DNA from: KBS50 sp042434095
GTDB taxonomy: Bacteria > Actinomycetota > Actinomycetes > Mycobacteriales > Micromonosporaceae
DNA length: 64,000 nt
Assembly (NCBI RefSeq): GCF_042434095.1
Contig: NZ_JBHLUE010000011.1
Coordinates: 372,001 to 436,000, forward strand
Direction of reading: 5' to 3'
The position numbers were made by a program, and so were the translations under genes. Positions within the stretch are counted from its first letter, which is position 1. Every line of letters begins with the position of its first letter. Below, in pieces: positions 23,840-33,444 of this stretch. The notes beneath the pieces were generated by a model, which ran no database searches, was not told the DNA's origin, and saw only the letters and a list, made by a program, of their open reading frames with translations.

Positions 23840-25914
23840 CGCTGCTCCTCCGCGGCCGCCTGGATCGCGGTGATGGCCACGGTGTTCACGATGTCCGGCA
23901 CGGTGGCTCCCCGGGAGAGGTCGTTGACCGGCCGGCGCAGCCCCTGGATCACCGGCCCCACGGCCACCGCGCCGGCCGAGCGCTGCACCGCCTTGTACGT
24001 GTTGTTGCCGGTGTTCAGGTCGGGGAAGACGAAGACGGTGGCCCGGCCGGCCACCGCGCTGCCCGGCAGCTTGGCGGCCGCCACCTGGGGGTCGATGGCC
24101 GCGTCGTACTGGATCGGGCCCTCCACCAGCAGGTCCGGTCGACGCTTGCGGACCAGCTCGGTGGCCGCGGCCACCTTGTCCACGTCGGCGCCCGAGCCCG
24201 AGGTGCCGGTCGAGTACGACAGCATGGCCACCCGCGGTTCGACCCCGAACCGGGTGGCCGTTTCGGCCGAGGAGACGGCGATGTCGGCGAGCTGCCCGGC
24301 GTCCGGGTCGGGGATGATCGCGCAGTCGCCGTACACCAGCACCCGGTCGGCCAGCAGCATGAAGAAGACGCTGGAGGCCACCGAGACGCCCGGGCGGGTC
24401 TTGATGATCTCGAAGGCCGGCCGGATGGTGGCGGCCGTGCTGCGGGTGGCCCCCGAGACCATGCCGTCGGCGCGCCCCGTGGCCACCATCATGGTGCCGA
24501 AGTAGTTCGGATCCCCGACGGCGTCCCGGGCCAGCTCGAGGCGTACCCCCTTGTGCCGCCGCAGCTGCGCGTAGCCGGCGGCGAACTCGTCCCGGCACGG
24601 CGCGGTGGCCGGGTCGACGACCTCGGCCCGGCCGACGTCCACGCCCAGCTCGCGGGCCCGCCGGGCCACCTCGGCCGGATCGCCGAGCAACGTGAGGTCG
24701 GCGACGCCCCGCCGGAGCAGGATCTCGGTGGCCCGCAGGATCCGCTCGTCGCAGCCCTCCGGCAGCACGATCCGGCGCCGGTCGCCGCGGGCCCGTTCGA
24801 TGAGGTCGTTCTCGAACATCAGCGGGGTCACCCGGACCGAGCGGGTCACCCGGAGCCGCCGGGCCAGCTCCTCGCCGTCCACCCGCTCCTCGAAGGCGCC
24901 CAGCGCGGTCTGCACCTTGCGCGGGTTGTCGACGCTGAGCCGGCCGGAGATCCGGCTGGACGCCGCGACGGTCTCGAAGCTGTCGGTCCGCACCGAGAGC
25001 ACCGCGAGGCCGGTGTTCAGGCGTTCCACCAGCCGCATCACCCGGTCATCCGGCCGGATGCCGAGGGTCAGCACCAGGCCGGCCAGCGACACCTGGCCGG
25101 CCACGTGCGCCGCGCTGGCGGCCAGCAGCAGGTCCGCCCGGTCGCCGGGGGTGATCATCAGCGCCCCGTCGACCAGGTGGTCGAGCAGGGTCGGCACCTG
25201 GGCCGCGCCCACCACGAAACCCAGGACGTCTCGGCGCAGCGCGGCGTCGTCGCCGGTCAGCCGGGTGGCGCGCAGCGCCGTGGCCACCTCGGCCACCGTC
25301 GGCGCCGAGACCACCGGCAGGTCCGGAATGGCGTACGCCGGGACCGGCAGCTCGGGCAGCCGGAGCGGCGCCGGCACCCGGTTGGCGATCACCGCGAGGA
25401 CCGTGGCGCCGAGATCCTCGCAATCGTGGTACGCGCTGCGCACCGCGCCGCCGATCGCGTCGGCGTCCTGCCCCCGGCCGTCCAGCACGGGCACCAGGAC
25501 CGCGCCGAACTCGGTGGCCAGCCGGGCGTTGAAGGCCAGCTCGCGGGGCAGCCCGCCGTGCCCGGTCTCCGGCGCGTCGTCGAAGTCGCTGCCGATCACC
25601 ACGACCGACGGGCAGCGCCGCTCCACCGCGCGGTACCGCTCGACGATCCGGGAGATCAGCTCCTCCCGGCGTCCGTCCGCCACCAGCGCGGCCGCCTCGG
25701 CGTACGTGGCGCCGGCCAGCTCCTCGACCGGCAGCTCCACGCGGTACCGCTCGGCCAGCAGTCGGAGGGTCTGGTCGGCGCCGGGCTCGGTCACCAGCGG
25801 CCGGAAGACGCCCACCCGGCCCACCTGCCGGGACAGCAGCTCGGCGAGGCCGAGCGCCACGGTGGACTTGCCGGCCCCGTGGCCGAGCCCCGCGACGTAC
25901 ACACTCAAAGCCAC
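23836..25914 (-). CDS. pta: Phosphate acetyltransferase, long form
   Basis: A 692-residue enzyme with three domains: an N-terminal dethiobiotin-synthetase-like P-loop domain (VAGLGHGAGKSTVALG, 1-220), a DRTGG domain (about 225-330) and the catalytic PTA domain from 365 (RIVLPEGCDERILRA, GMVSGATRSTAATIRP, VFPDLNTGNNTYK). It exchanges acetyl-CoA and acetyl phosphate. The regulatory N-terminal domains are those of the type II enzymes that respond to NADH or pyruvate in other bacteria. TAGGTT sits six bases before the GTG, so the operon probably has a leaderless start. Confidence 0.95.
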   Translation of the reverse strand: MALSVYVAGLGHGAGKSTVALGLAELLSRQVGRVGVFRPLVTEPGADQTLRLLAERYRVELPVEELAGATYAEAAALVADGRREELISRIVERYRAVERRCPSVVVIGSDFDDAPETGHGGLPRELAFNARLATEFGAVLVPVLDGRGQDADAIGGAVRSAYHDCEDLGATVLAVIANRVPAPLRLPELPVPAYAIPDLPVVSAPTVAEVATALRATRLTGDDAALRRDVLGFVVGAAQVPTLLDHLVDGALMITPGDRADLLLAASAAHVAGQVSLAGLVLTLGIRPDDRVMRLVERLNTGLAVLSVRTDSFETVAASSRISGRLSVDNPRKVQTALGAFEERVDGEELARRLRVTRSVRVTPLMFENDLIERARGDRRRIVLPEGCDERILRATEILLRRGVADLTLLGDPAEVARRARELGVDVGRAEVVDPATAPCRDEFAAGYAQLRRHKGVRLELARDAVGDPNYFGTMMVATGRADGMVSGATRSTAATIRPAFEIIKTRPGVSVASSVFFMLLADRVLVYGDCAIIPDPDAGQLADIAVSSAETATRFGVEPRVAMLSYSTGTSGSGADVDKVAAATELVRKRRPDLLVEGPIQYDAAIDPQVAAAKLPGSAVAGRATVFVFPDLNTGNNTYKAVQRSAGAVAVGPVIQGLRRPVNDLSRGATVPDIVNTVAITAIQAAAEEQR

Positions 25915-25956
25915 GCCCCGAACCTACAAGATCGCCCTCAGCCGTAGCCACCAAAA

Positions 25957-26026
25957 GGTTTCCGCCGACCCCGCCCACGACGGGATCAAGCTTGACCGCC
26001 CAGAGTGGGCGGGGTCGGCGGAAACC
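25957..26026. repeat. Long perfect inverted repeat between the DUF6104-like gene and pta
   Basis: Arms of 22 bases (25957-25978 and 26005-26026) are exact reverse complements; the arm begins GGTTTCCGCCGACC. The 26-base loop contains the palindrome TCAAGCTTGA. It starts seven bases past the DUF6104 stop (minus strand) and can terminate that gene, but it is longer and more perfect than needed, like a dispersed repeat. Confidence 0.8.
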
Positions 26027-26032
26027 CCCGAC

Positions 26033-26212
26033 CTAATCTTCGTCGGGGTCGTCGAGCCGGGCCAGCCAGGTGGCGAAGCGCTCGATCGGGGTCTCGAACT
26101 CGGGGTTGAGGTCGACGAAGTCCCGCAGCCGCTCGCCGAGCCACTCGAGCGTCACGGTCTCCTCGCCGCGCCGCTCGACCAGTTCCTCGATGCCCCGGTC
26201 GGTGAAGTACAT
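26033..26212 (-). CDS. DUF6104-like small actinobacterial protein
   Basis: A 59-residue acidic, helical protein starting MYFTDRGIEELVERRGEE and ending LARLDDPDED. Such proteins are conserved next to kgd in many actinobacteria; no function is established. GGAGG lies six bases before the ATG. A strong hairpin separates it from the kgd stop upstream, so it is probably transcribed on its own or by read-through. Confidence 0.8.
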   Translation of the reverse strand: MYFTDRGIEELVERRGEETVTLEWLGERLRDFVDLNPEFETPIERFATWLARLDDPDED

Positions 26213-26230
26213 GTGTGCCTCCGTCGTGAC

Positions 26231-26266
26231 GACGGCTCCACCCGGCGTCTGCCGGGCGGAGCCGTC
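26231..26266. terminator. Terminator hairpin after kgd
   Basis: GACGGCTCC (26231) pairs with GGAGCCGTC (26258-26266) and CCCGGC with GCCGGG around a GTCT loop, with one A-C mismatch. It lies 17 bases beyond the kgd stop on the minus strand. Confidence 0.75.
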
Positions 26267-26282
26267 ACAGCTCAGGTCGGTG

Positions 26283-29200
26283 TCAGGGGCGGGGGAGGGC
26301 CGCCTCGATCAGCGCGGTCTGCTCGGCCTCGTGCATCTTGGCCGAGCCGACCGCCGGGGCGGCCGCGGACGGGCGGGAGATCCGGCGCAGCCGGACCGCC
26401 TCCAGGTGCTCCAGCAGGTTGAGCGCCACGAACGACCAGGCGCCCTGGTTGGCCGGCTCCTCCTGGACCCACGCGAAGTCCTCGGCGTTCGGGTACGTCG
26501 CCAGGGCGGCGCGAACCTCTTCGACCGGCAGCGGGTAGAGCTGCTCCATCCGGACGATCGCCGTGTCGGTGATCTTGCGGTCGGCGCGCGCCATCAGCAG
26601 GTCGTAGTAGACCTTGCCCGAGCAGAGCAGGACCCGCTTGACCTCCTCCGGCCGCACCTCGGTGTCCGGGATGACCGGCTGGAAGGTGCCCGAGGTGAAC
26701 TCCTCGACTCCCGATACGCAGAGCTTGTGCCGCAGCAGCGACTTCGGGGTGAAGACCACCAGCGGCTTGCGCTTGGGCGACAGGGCCTGCCGGCGCAGCA
26801 GGTGGAAGTAGTTCGCCGGGGTGGTCGGGATCGCCACCCGCATGTTGTCCTCGGCGCACATCTGCAGGAACCGCTCGGGGCGGCCCGAGGTGTGATCCGG
26901 GCCCTGGCCCTCGTGCCCGTGCGGCAGCAGCAGCGTCACGGCCGACTGCTGACCCCACTTGACCTCGCCGGAGGAGATGAACTCGTCCACCACCGACTGC
27001 GCGCCGTTGGCGAAGTCGCCGAACTGGGCCTCCCAGGCCACCAGCGCCTCGGTGTTCTCCACCGAGTAGCCGTACTCGAAGCCCATGGCCGCGTACTCGC
27101 TGAGCAGCGAGTCGTGCACGAAGAACCGGCCCCGGTCGTCGGCGAGCGTCGACAGCGGGAGGTATTCGGCGCCGTCGGTGGAGTCGACCAGCACGGAGTG
27201 CCGCTGCACGAACGTGCCCCGGCGGGAGTCCTGGCCGGCGAGCCGGACGGTGATCCCGTCGTGCAGCAGCGCGCCGAAGGCGATGATCTCGCCGAACGCC
27301 CAGTCGATGCCGCCCTCGACGGCCATCTTGGCGCGCCGGTCGAGCAGCTGCCGTACCCGCTTGTGCGGGGTGAAGCCCTCGGGGAGCCGTACGTGTGCCT
27401 CGCCCACCCGGCGGAGCACCTCGGCGTCGGTCGCGGTCTCGACCTTGGGCTCCGGCTCCGGCTGCCGGCGCTGCCGGCTTGGCTGCTTCGCCGACGAGGC
27501 CGCGTCCCGGGTGGCCTTGAAGACCCGCTCGAGCTGCGACTGGAAGTCGCGTAGCAGCTCCTCGGCGTCCTCCACGGTGATGTCACCGCGCCCGATCAGC
27601 TCCTCGGTGTAGAGCTTGCGGACCGACCGCTTCGAGTCGATGATCTTGTACATCTCCGGGTTGGTCATCGAGGGGTCGTCGCCCTCGTTGTGGCCGCGCC
27701 GGCGGTAGCACACCAGGTCGATCACGACGTCCTTGTTGAACGCCTGCCGGTACTCGAAGGCCAGCCGGGCCACCCGGACCACGGCCTCCGGGTCGTCGCC
27801 GTTCACGTGGAAGATCGGCGCCTGGATCATGCGCGCCACGTCCGTGCTGTAGAGGCTCGACCGGCTGTGCTTGGGGGCGGTCGTGAAGCCCACCTGGTTG
27901 TTCACCACCACGTGCACGGTGCCGCCGGTGCGGTAGCCGCGCAGCTGGGACAGGTTGAGCGTCTCGGCCACCACGCCCTGGCCGGCGAACGCCGCATCAC
28001 CGTGCACCGCCAGCGGCAGCACGGTGTAGCCCTCCAGCTTGAGGTCGATCCGGTCCTGCTTGGCCCGGACGATGCCCTCGAGCACCGGGTCCACGGCCTC
28101 CAGGTGGGACGGGTTGGCCGTCACCGACACCTTGATCGAGTGGTCCCCGCCGGGCGTGGTGAACTTGCCGACCTGGCCGAGGTGGTATTTCACGTCCCCC
28201 GAGCCCTGCGTGGAGCGCGGGTCCAGGTGGCCCTCGAACTCCGAGAAGATCTTCTCGTACGGCTTGCCCACGATGTTGGCGAGCACGTTCAGCCGGCCGC
28301 GGTGCGCCATCCCGATGACGACCTCGTCGAGGCTGTCCTCGGCCGAGGCCTCCAGGACCTCGCTGAGCAGCGGGATCAGCGACTCGCCGCCCTCCAGCGA
28401 GAAGCGCTTCTGGCCCACGTACTTGGTCTGCAGGAAGGTCTCGAACGCCTCGGCCGCGTTGAGCCGGTTGAGCACGTGCTTCTGCTTCTCCGGCGTCGGC
28501 TTCTGGTGCGGCAGCTCGATCCGCTCCTGGATCCAGCGGCGCTCCTCCGGGTCCTGGATGTGCATGTACTCCACGCCGACCCGCCGGCAGTAGGAGTCGC
28601 GCAGCACGCCCAGCACCTCGCGGAGCTTCATCCGCTGCTTGCCGGCGAAGCCGGCCACCGGGAAGGTGCGGTCCAGGTCCCACAGGGTCAGCCCGTGCTC
28701 CAGGACGTCGAGGTCCGGGTGCTTGCGGATCTTGAACTCCAGCGGGTCGGTGTCGGCCATCAGATGGCCGCGCACCCGGTACGCGTGGATCAGCTCGTGC
28801 ACCCGCGCGGTCTTGTTGATCTGACCCTCGGAGCTGACCGCCACGTCGCGCACCCAGCGGACCGGCTCGTACGGGATCCGCAGCGAGGTGAAGACCTGGT
28901 CGTAGAAGCCCTGCTCGCCGAGGAGCAGCTCGTGCATGACCTTGAGGAACTCGCCGGACTGGGCGCCCTGGATGATCCGGTGGTCGTACGTGCTGGTGAG
29001 CGTGATGACCTTGCTGACGGCGAGGTCGGCGAGGGTCTCTGAGGACATCCCGGCGTACGGCGCCGGGTATTCCATCGCGCCCACGCCGATGATCGTCCCC
29101 TGGCCGGCCATCAGCCGCGGCTGCGAGTGCACCGTGCCGATGCCGCCGGGGTTGGTCAGCGAGATCGTCGTGCCGGCGTAGTCCTCCATGGTGAGCTCGT

Positions 29201-30182
29201 TGCGCCGGGCCCGCCGCACCACGTCCTCGTACGCCTGCCAGAACTGGCGGAAGTCCATCCGCTCGCAGCCCTTGATCGACGGCACCACCAGGCTGCGCGA
29301 ACCGTCCGGCTTGGCCAGGTCGATGGCGATGCCCAGGTTGACGTGCCCGGGCTGGACCACGGCCGGCTTTCCGTCGACGGTGGTGAACGCGTAGTTCATC
29401 TCCGGCCGGGCGGCCAGCGCCCGGACCATGGCGTACCCGATCAGGTGGGTGAAGCTGACCTTGCCACCGCGGCCGCGGGCCAGGTGGTTGTTGATCACGA
29501 TCCGGTTGTCGACCAGCAGCTTGGCCGGCACGGCGCGCACGCTGGTGGCCGTGGGCACGGCCAGCGACGCGTCCATGTTCTGCACGATCCGGGCGGCCAC
29601 GCCGCGCAGCGGCAGCGTCCGCGTGTCCGGATCGTTGTCGCCACCGGCGGCGGCCGTGCCCTTGGCGGTCGGGGCCTTGGCGGCGGCCTTGCCGTCGGTC
29701 GACGGCTTCAGGGCGGCCGGGGCCGTGCTCCGGCCGGCCGGCCGGGCCGCTGCGCCGTCGGTGGCCGGCTTCGCGCCGTCGCTGGCCGGCTTGGTCGCGG
29801 CGGCGGTGGTCGCCTTCGTGGCGTCGGCGCCCGGCTTCGCGGCGGGCTGCGCCGGCTGCCCGGCGGGCGTGCCGGCCGTCCGGGCGCCGGCGCTGCCGTT
29901 CGGGCCGGTGCCGGCGGATCCGTTCGGGCCGGTGCCGGCGGATCCGCCGGTCGGCCCGGTGGTGGCGGTCAGGGCGCCCCCACCGGCGGAGGAGGCCGAG
30001 GCGGCGCCGTCACCGCTGCGCGCCGGGGCGCCGCTCGGGCGGTAGTCGGCGAAGAACTCGTGCCAGGCCGAGTCGACGCTGCTGGGGTCGGCGAGGTAGC
30101 GCTGGTACATCTCCTCGACGATCCACTCGTTCGGGCCGAAACCCGCCAGTGGGTTCTCCTGCGAAGTCTGCTGGGTCGACAC
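26283..30182 (-). CDS. kgd: Multifunctional 2-oxoglutarate metabolism enzyme (Kgd/OdhA type)
   Basis: A 1299-residue fusion. The N-terminal NPLAGFGPNEWIVEEMYQRY segment is followed by a low-complexity Ala/Pro/Thr/Gly linker (about 45-165) and an E2-type succinyltransferase core ending in TYDHRIIQGA (His401). From about 430 the E1 part begins; it has GMAHRGRLNVL, HVNGDDPEAV and YRRRGHNEGDDPS for thiamine-diphosphate binding and catalysis. The enzyme decarboxylates 2-oxoglutarate and works in the oxoglutarate dehydrogenase complex; the forkhead protein GarA/OdhI controls it elsewhere. Mycobacterial Kgd has about 1230 residues; the excess is the linker. The GTG at 30182 is chosen from the conserved N-terminus. 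Confidence 0.95.
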   Translation of the reverse strand: MSTQQTSQENPLAGFGPNEWIVEEMYQRYLADPSSVDSAWHEFFADYRPSGAPARSGDGAASASSAGGGALTATTGPTGGSAGTGPNGSAGTGPNGSAGARTAGTPAGQPAQPAAKPGADATKATTAAATKPASDGAKPATDGAAARPAGRSTAPAALKPSTDGKAAAKAPTAKGTAAAGGDNDPDTRTLPLRGVAARIVQNMDASLAVPTATSVRAVPAKLLVDNRIVINNHLARGRGGKVSFTHLIGYAMVRALAARPEMNYAFTTVDGKPAVVQPGHVNLGIAIDLAKPDGSRSLVVPSIKGCERMDFRQFWQAYEDVVRRARRNELTMEDYAGTTISLTNPGGIGTVHSQPRLMAGQGTIIGVGAMEYPAPYAGMSSETLADLAVSKVITLTSTYDHRIIQGAQSGEFLKVMHELLLGEQGFYDQVFTSLRIPYEPVRWVRDVAVSSEGQINKTARVHELIHAYRVRGHLMADTDPLEFKIRKHPDLDVLEHGLTLWDLDRTFPVAGFAGKQRMKLREVLGVLRDSYCRRVGVEYMHIQDPEERRWIQERIELPHQKPTPEKQKHVLNRLNAAEAFETFLQTKYVGQKRFSLEGGESLIPLLSEVLEASAEDSLDEVVIGMAHRGRLNVLANIVGKPYEKIFSEFEGHLDPRSTQGSGDVKYHLGQVGKFTTPGGDHSIKVSVTANPSHLEAVDPVLEGIVRAKQDRIDLKLEGYTVLPLAVHGDAAFAGQGVVAETLNLSQLRGYRTGGTVHVVVNNQVGFTTAPKHSRSSLYSTDVARMIQAPIFHVNGDDPEAVVRVARLAFEYRQAFNKDVVIDLVCYRRRGHNEGDDPSMTNPEMYKIIDSKRSVRKLYTEELIGRGDITVEDAEELLRDFQSQLERVFKATRDAASSAKQPSRQRRQPEPEPKVETATDAEVLRRVGEAHVRLPEGFTPHKRVRQLLDRRAKMAVEGGIDWAFGEIIAFGALLHDGITVRLAGQDSRRGTFVQRHSVLVDSTDGAEYLPLSTLADDRGRFFVHDSLLSEYAAMGFEYGYSVENTEALVAWEAQFGDFANGAQSVVDEFISSGEVKWGQQSAVTLLLPHGHEGQGPDHTSGRPERFLQMCAEDNMRVAIPTTPANYFHLLRRQALSPKRKPLVVFTPKSLLRHKLCVSGVEEFTSGTFQPVIPDTEVRPEEVKRVLLCSGKVYYDLLMARADRKITDTAIVRMEQLYPLPVEEVRAALATYPNAEDFAWVQEEPANQGAWSFVALNLLEHLEAVRLRRISRPSAAAPAVGSAKMHEAEQTALIEAALPRP

Positions 30183-30325
30183 GGCCAGTAATCGCCTCTT
30201 TCGTGGTGTTTCGCGGGTCTGCCGCCCCGTCAGGCGGACTCCGACGACCCGTTCCAGGCTACGCCGTACGGTAACCGGCAGCATTTCCGCATCCGGCCCG
30301 TGTTGGGTTTCACAACACCTGCGGA

Positions 30326-32194
30326 TTACCCACCGTTGCCGGGCTCGTCGCCCTCGGCCTCCATCACCAGCAGGGCGCCCGTGGTGCCGTCCAGGACATT
30401 GAGCAGCGGGGTGCTGGTGACCCGGACCCGGATCGGCCGGCCGCGCCGGTTGACCGCGTCCAGCGCGACGCTCTGCCGCCCGGTCTCGTCGCCCGAGAGC
30501 ACGGCCCGCAGGGGGGTCCGCAGCGGCGCGGTGGGCAGCCCGATGTCGAGGTTGAGCACGTGCTCCCCGACGGCCTCGTCGGCGCGTAGCCCCCAGAGAT
30601 CCTCGGCCCGCCGGTTCCACGCCTGCACCACCATGTTGGCGTCGATGGCCAGCACCCCGGCGTGCAGGCTGGTGAGGACCGCGTCGAGGAAGCTGTTGGC
30701 CTGGTCGAGCCGGGCGGCCCGCTCGCGGTGCTCGTCGTTGATGTTCCGCAGCTCCTCGTTGGTCGACTGGAGCTCCTCGTTCATCGTCTCGAGCTCCTCG
30801 TTGGTCGACTGGAGCTCCTCGTTGGTGGTCTCCAGCTCCTCGACGCTGGACTGGAGCTCCTCGTTGGTGGTCTCCAGCTCCTCGCTCGTGGTCTGCAGCT
30901 CCTCGTAGGCGACCTCGAGCCGGTGGTTCGCGTCCGACAGGTCGTCCCGCAGCCGCCGCTCCGCCGTGGTCTCTCGGAACGCCAGCGCCACGCCGAGCAG
31001 CCGGGACTCGGCGGACACCAGCGGGATCGCCTGGATCTTGACGTGTCGCCGCTCCGTGTCGTCGCGCGGATATTCGGTCTCCGGAACCTCGACGATCCGG
31101 CGCTCCACCTGGGCCTGCTCGACGTAGCCGCGCAGCTCCACGGGGCGGTAGGACAGCTCGAGGTCCCGGAACGGGCGGCCGATGTCGGTGACCGACACCC
31201 CGAGGAGGGTCTCCGCCCGCCGGTTCGCGTACGCCACCAGGCCGGTGGTGGTCAGCACGATGGTGGGCAGCGGGCTGGCCTGGAACGCCTCATCGCGCAG
31301 CCGGTCCAGGCCGACCGGGTCCGGATCCGCCGGCAGGCTCGGGGCCGGCGGCTCGACGACGCTCGCCCGGGACGGGCTGGGCACGGCAAGCTTGCGGAAG
31401 ATCCGCCGCTTGATGTCGATCGGTATGAACAGGTCGCCGTACCGGAGCAGCATCTCGGACCGGCCGAGGAACAGCACCCCCCGGTCGCTGAGCGCGAAGT
31501 GGAGCCGGGAGAGCACCCGGGTCTGCGTCTCCGAGTTGAAGTACATCAGCGTGTTGCGACAGACCAACAGGTCGACCCGGGAGATCGGCGCGTCCTGCAC
31601 CAGGTCGTTGCGGCCGAAGATGACCAGCCGGCGCAGGTCCTTGCGGAAGGAAAATCGGCCGTTGGTCCGGTCGAAATACCGCTCGAGGAGTTCCGGCGGG
31701 ACGTCGGCCACCTGGCGCTCGCCGTAGGTTGCCAGCCGGGCCTCGGCGAGGCTCTCCTCGTCGACGTCCGTGGCGTAGATCTTGACCCGATCCTTGAACT
31801 GGTCGTCGCCGAGCGCCTCGGCCAGCAGCATGGCGATGGTGTACGCCTCCTCCCCGGAGGCGCAACCGGCGCTCCAGATCCGGATCGGGCTGCCCGGCGC
31901 CTTGGCCGCGAGGACCTCCGGCAGCACCGTCTCGGCGAGGAACTGCCAGGACTCGGGCTCCCGGAAGAAGCCGGTCACGTTGATCAGGATGTTGTTGAAC
32001 AGGCTGGTGAACTCGTCCGGGTGGACCTCGAGATGGTCCTGGTACTCGGCGAAGTCGTCGATCTCGAGCTGGGCCATCCGGCGGCGGACCCGGCGCATCA
32101 GGCTGGCCCGCTTGTATCCGGTGAAGTCGAAGCCCCGCGATTCCTTGAGGAAATCCAGGAGGGACTCGAACCGCGGATCGGACTCTTGCGACAC
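30326..32194 (-). CDS. CheR methyltransferase fused to two PAS domains through a coiled coil
   Basis: A 622-residue protein. Residues 1-270 are CheR: a small helical domain, then the SAM site IWSAGCASGEEAYTIAMLL and ISRVDLLVCRNTLMYF. A PAS domain follows (about 300-420), then a long coiled coil of near-identical seven-residue steps (TNEELQSTNEELETMNEEL, 430-510) and a second PAS domain (520-615). CheR methylates glutamates of chemoreceptors; the PAS/coiled-coil tail suggests signal input or scaffold use. There is no kinase domain. GGAGG is five bases before the GTG. It is divergent from a lone CheB gene. Confidence 0.88.
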   Translation of the reverse strand: MSQESDPRFESLLDFLKESRGFDFTGYKRASLMRRVRRRMAQLEIDDFAEYQDHLEVHPDEFTSLFNNILINVTGFFREPESWQFLAETVLPEVLAAKAPGSPIRIWSAGCASGEEAYTIAMLLAEALGDDQFKDRVKIYATDVDEESLAEARLATYGERQVADVPPELLERYFDRTNGRFSFRKDLRRLVIFGRNDLVQDAPISRVDLLVCRNTLMYFNSETQTRVLSRLHFALSDRGVLFLGRSEMLLRYGDLFIPIDIKRRIFRKLAVPSPSRASVVEPPAPSLPADPDPVGLDRLRDEAFQASPLPTIVLTTTGLVAYANRRAETLLGVSVTDIGRPFRDLELSYRPVELRGYVEQAQVERRIVEVPETEYPRDDTERRHVKIQAIPLVSAESRLLGVALAFRETTAERRLRDDLSDANHRLEVAYEELQTTSEELETTNEELQSSVEELETTNEELQSTNEELETMNEELQSTNEELRNINDEHRERAARLDQANSFLDAVLTSLHAGVLAIDANMVVQAWNRRAEDLWGLRADEAVGEHVLNLDIGLPTAPLRTPLRAVLSGDETGRQSVALDAVNRRGRPIRVRVTSTPLLNVLDGTTGALLVMEAEGDEPGNGG

Positions 32195-32341
32195 GTGCCC
32201 TCCGCCGACGACAAGCAGGTTGGACGTACGGTACCGCGCCGGGCCGGCGTTGGCGGGCGGGGCGTACCCGGGGATCCGGCTGGCGGTGGAACTACCCATT
32301 TGGCAGGTTTGCCGGACTGCCGTGGCGGGCAGCCTGTCCAG

Positions 32342-33352
32342 ATGGAGTCCTCGGCGGCGCCCGGACACGACCTCGTGGTCGTGGGCGCCTCGGCGGGCGG
32401 GGTGGAGGCGTTGAAGGCGCTCGTGGCCGGGCTGCCGGCCGACCTGGCCGCCGCCGTGCTGGTGGTGCTGCATGTGGCACCCACCAGGTCGACGGCGCTG
32501 GCCGGGATCCTCGACCGGTGCGGGCCGCTGCCGGCCCGGCCGGCGCGGGACGGCGAGCGGCCGGAGCCGGGCCGGATCTACGTGGCCGTGCCGGACCGGC
32601 ACCTGCTGCTGCACGACGGGCGGATCATGCTGGGGCGGGGGCCCCGGCAGAACCGGGTGCGCCCGGCGGTGGACGCGCTGTTCCGCTCGGCGGCCCGCTG
32701 GCGGGGCGCGCGGACGCTCGGGGTGGTGCTCTCCGGCACCCTCGACGACGGCGCCGCCGGGCTGGCCGCCATCGCCGTGGCCGGCGGCGCGGCCCTGGTG
32801 CAGGATCCGGCCGACGCGCTGTCCCCGGGAATGCCCGAGGCCGCGCTCGCGGTCGTGCCCACCGCGACGGTGGCGCCGGCGGACGGGCTGGCCGCCGAGG
32901 TGGCGCGGCTGGTCGCCGACCCACCGGGCGGGCCGACCGGGACCGGCGCGCACCACGAGCTGACCGCGGAGGAGGAGCTCAGCAGGGGCGCCGGCGGCGT
33001 GGCCCCGGAGTTCCTGCCCGGCCGGCCGGTGTCGGTGCGCTGCCCGGAGTGCAGCGGCGGGATGAACCTCGTCGAGACCGCCGGGACGGCGCACTACCTC
33101 TGCCACGTGGGGCACATCCTGTCCCCGGCCACCCTGGTCGCGGCGCTGCGGGAGCGGGTCGAGCAGGGCATGTGGACGGCCGTGAGCATCCTGGAGGAGC
33201 TGGCCATGGTGCACGACCAGCTCGCCGAGCGGGCCCGCAAGGGCGGCGCCGGGCTGACCGTGACCCACCAGCGGGCATCGGCCGCGGAGGTGCGGGCCGC
33301 CGCCGACGTGATCCGCAAGCACTTCCCGGAGTTCATGCGACCCACCGCCTGA
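32342..33352 (+). CDS. cheB: CheB-type methylesterase lacking a receiver domain
   Basis: A 336-residue protein. The CheB catalytic domain fills residues 8-190, with Ser17 in GASAGGVEAL, His44 in VVLHVAP and Asp136 in LSGTLDDG as the triad. The usual N-terminal receiver domain is absent, so activity is not controlled by CheA phosphorylation. The C-terminal half has RCPECSGGMN and LCHVGH, a zinc-binding-like knuckle, then a helical tail. It should remove glutamyl methyl esters or deamidate. It pairs with the divergent CheR-PAS gene; no receptor, CheA, CheW or flagellar gene is in the window. Confidence 0.88.
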   Translation: MESSAAPGHDLVVVGASAGGVEALKALVAGLPADLAAAVLVVLHVAPTRSTALAGILDRCGPLPARPARDGERPEPGRIYVAVPDRHLLLHDGRIMLGRGPRQNRVRPAVDALFRSAARWRGARTLGVVLSGTLDDGAAGLAAIAVAGGAALVQDPADALSPGMPEAALAVVPTATVAPADGLAAEVARLVADPPGGPTGTGAHHELTAEEELSRGAGGVAPEFLPGRPVSVRCPECSGGMNLVETAGTAHYLCHVGHILSPATLVAALRERVEQGMWTAVSILEELAMVHDQLAERARKGGAGLTVTHQRASAAEVRAAADVIRKHFPEFMRPTA

Positions 33353-33444
33353 CCGTCGCGGTTGCGGCGGTCAGGCGGTGGTCCGCCACCGCGGGGCCGG
33401 TGCTGCCCGGGCCGGACCGGTGCGGGCGACCCGGGCAGCACCGG

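Noticed and set aside
30290..30325. CRP site upstream of kgd at GTTGTGAAACCCAACACG.
   Set aside because: Only one half fits TGTGA; the other half (ACACG) departs from TCACA, unlike the two good sites at whiB1.
30662..30920. Short direct repeats of about 21 bases in the CheR-PAS gene taken as a DNA repeat element.
   Set aside because: They encode seven-residue steps (EELQSTN) of a coiled coil; the repetition follows from protein structure.
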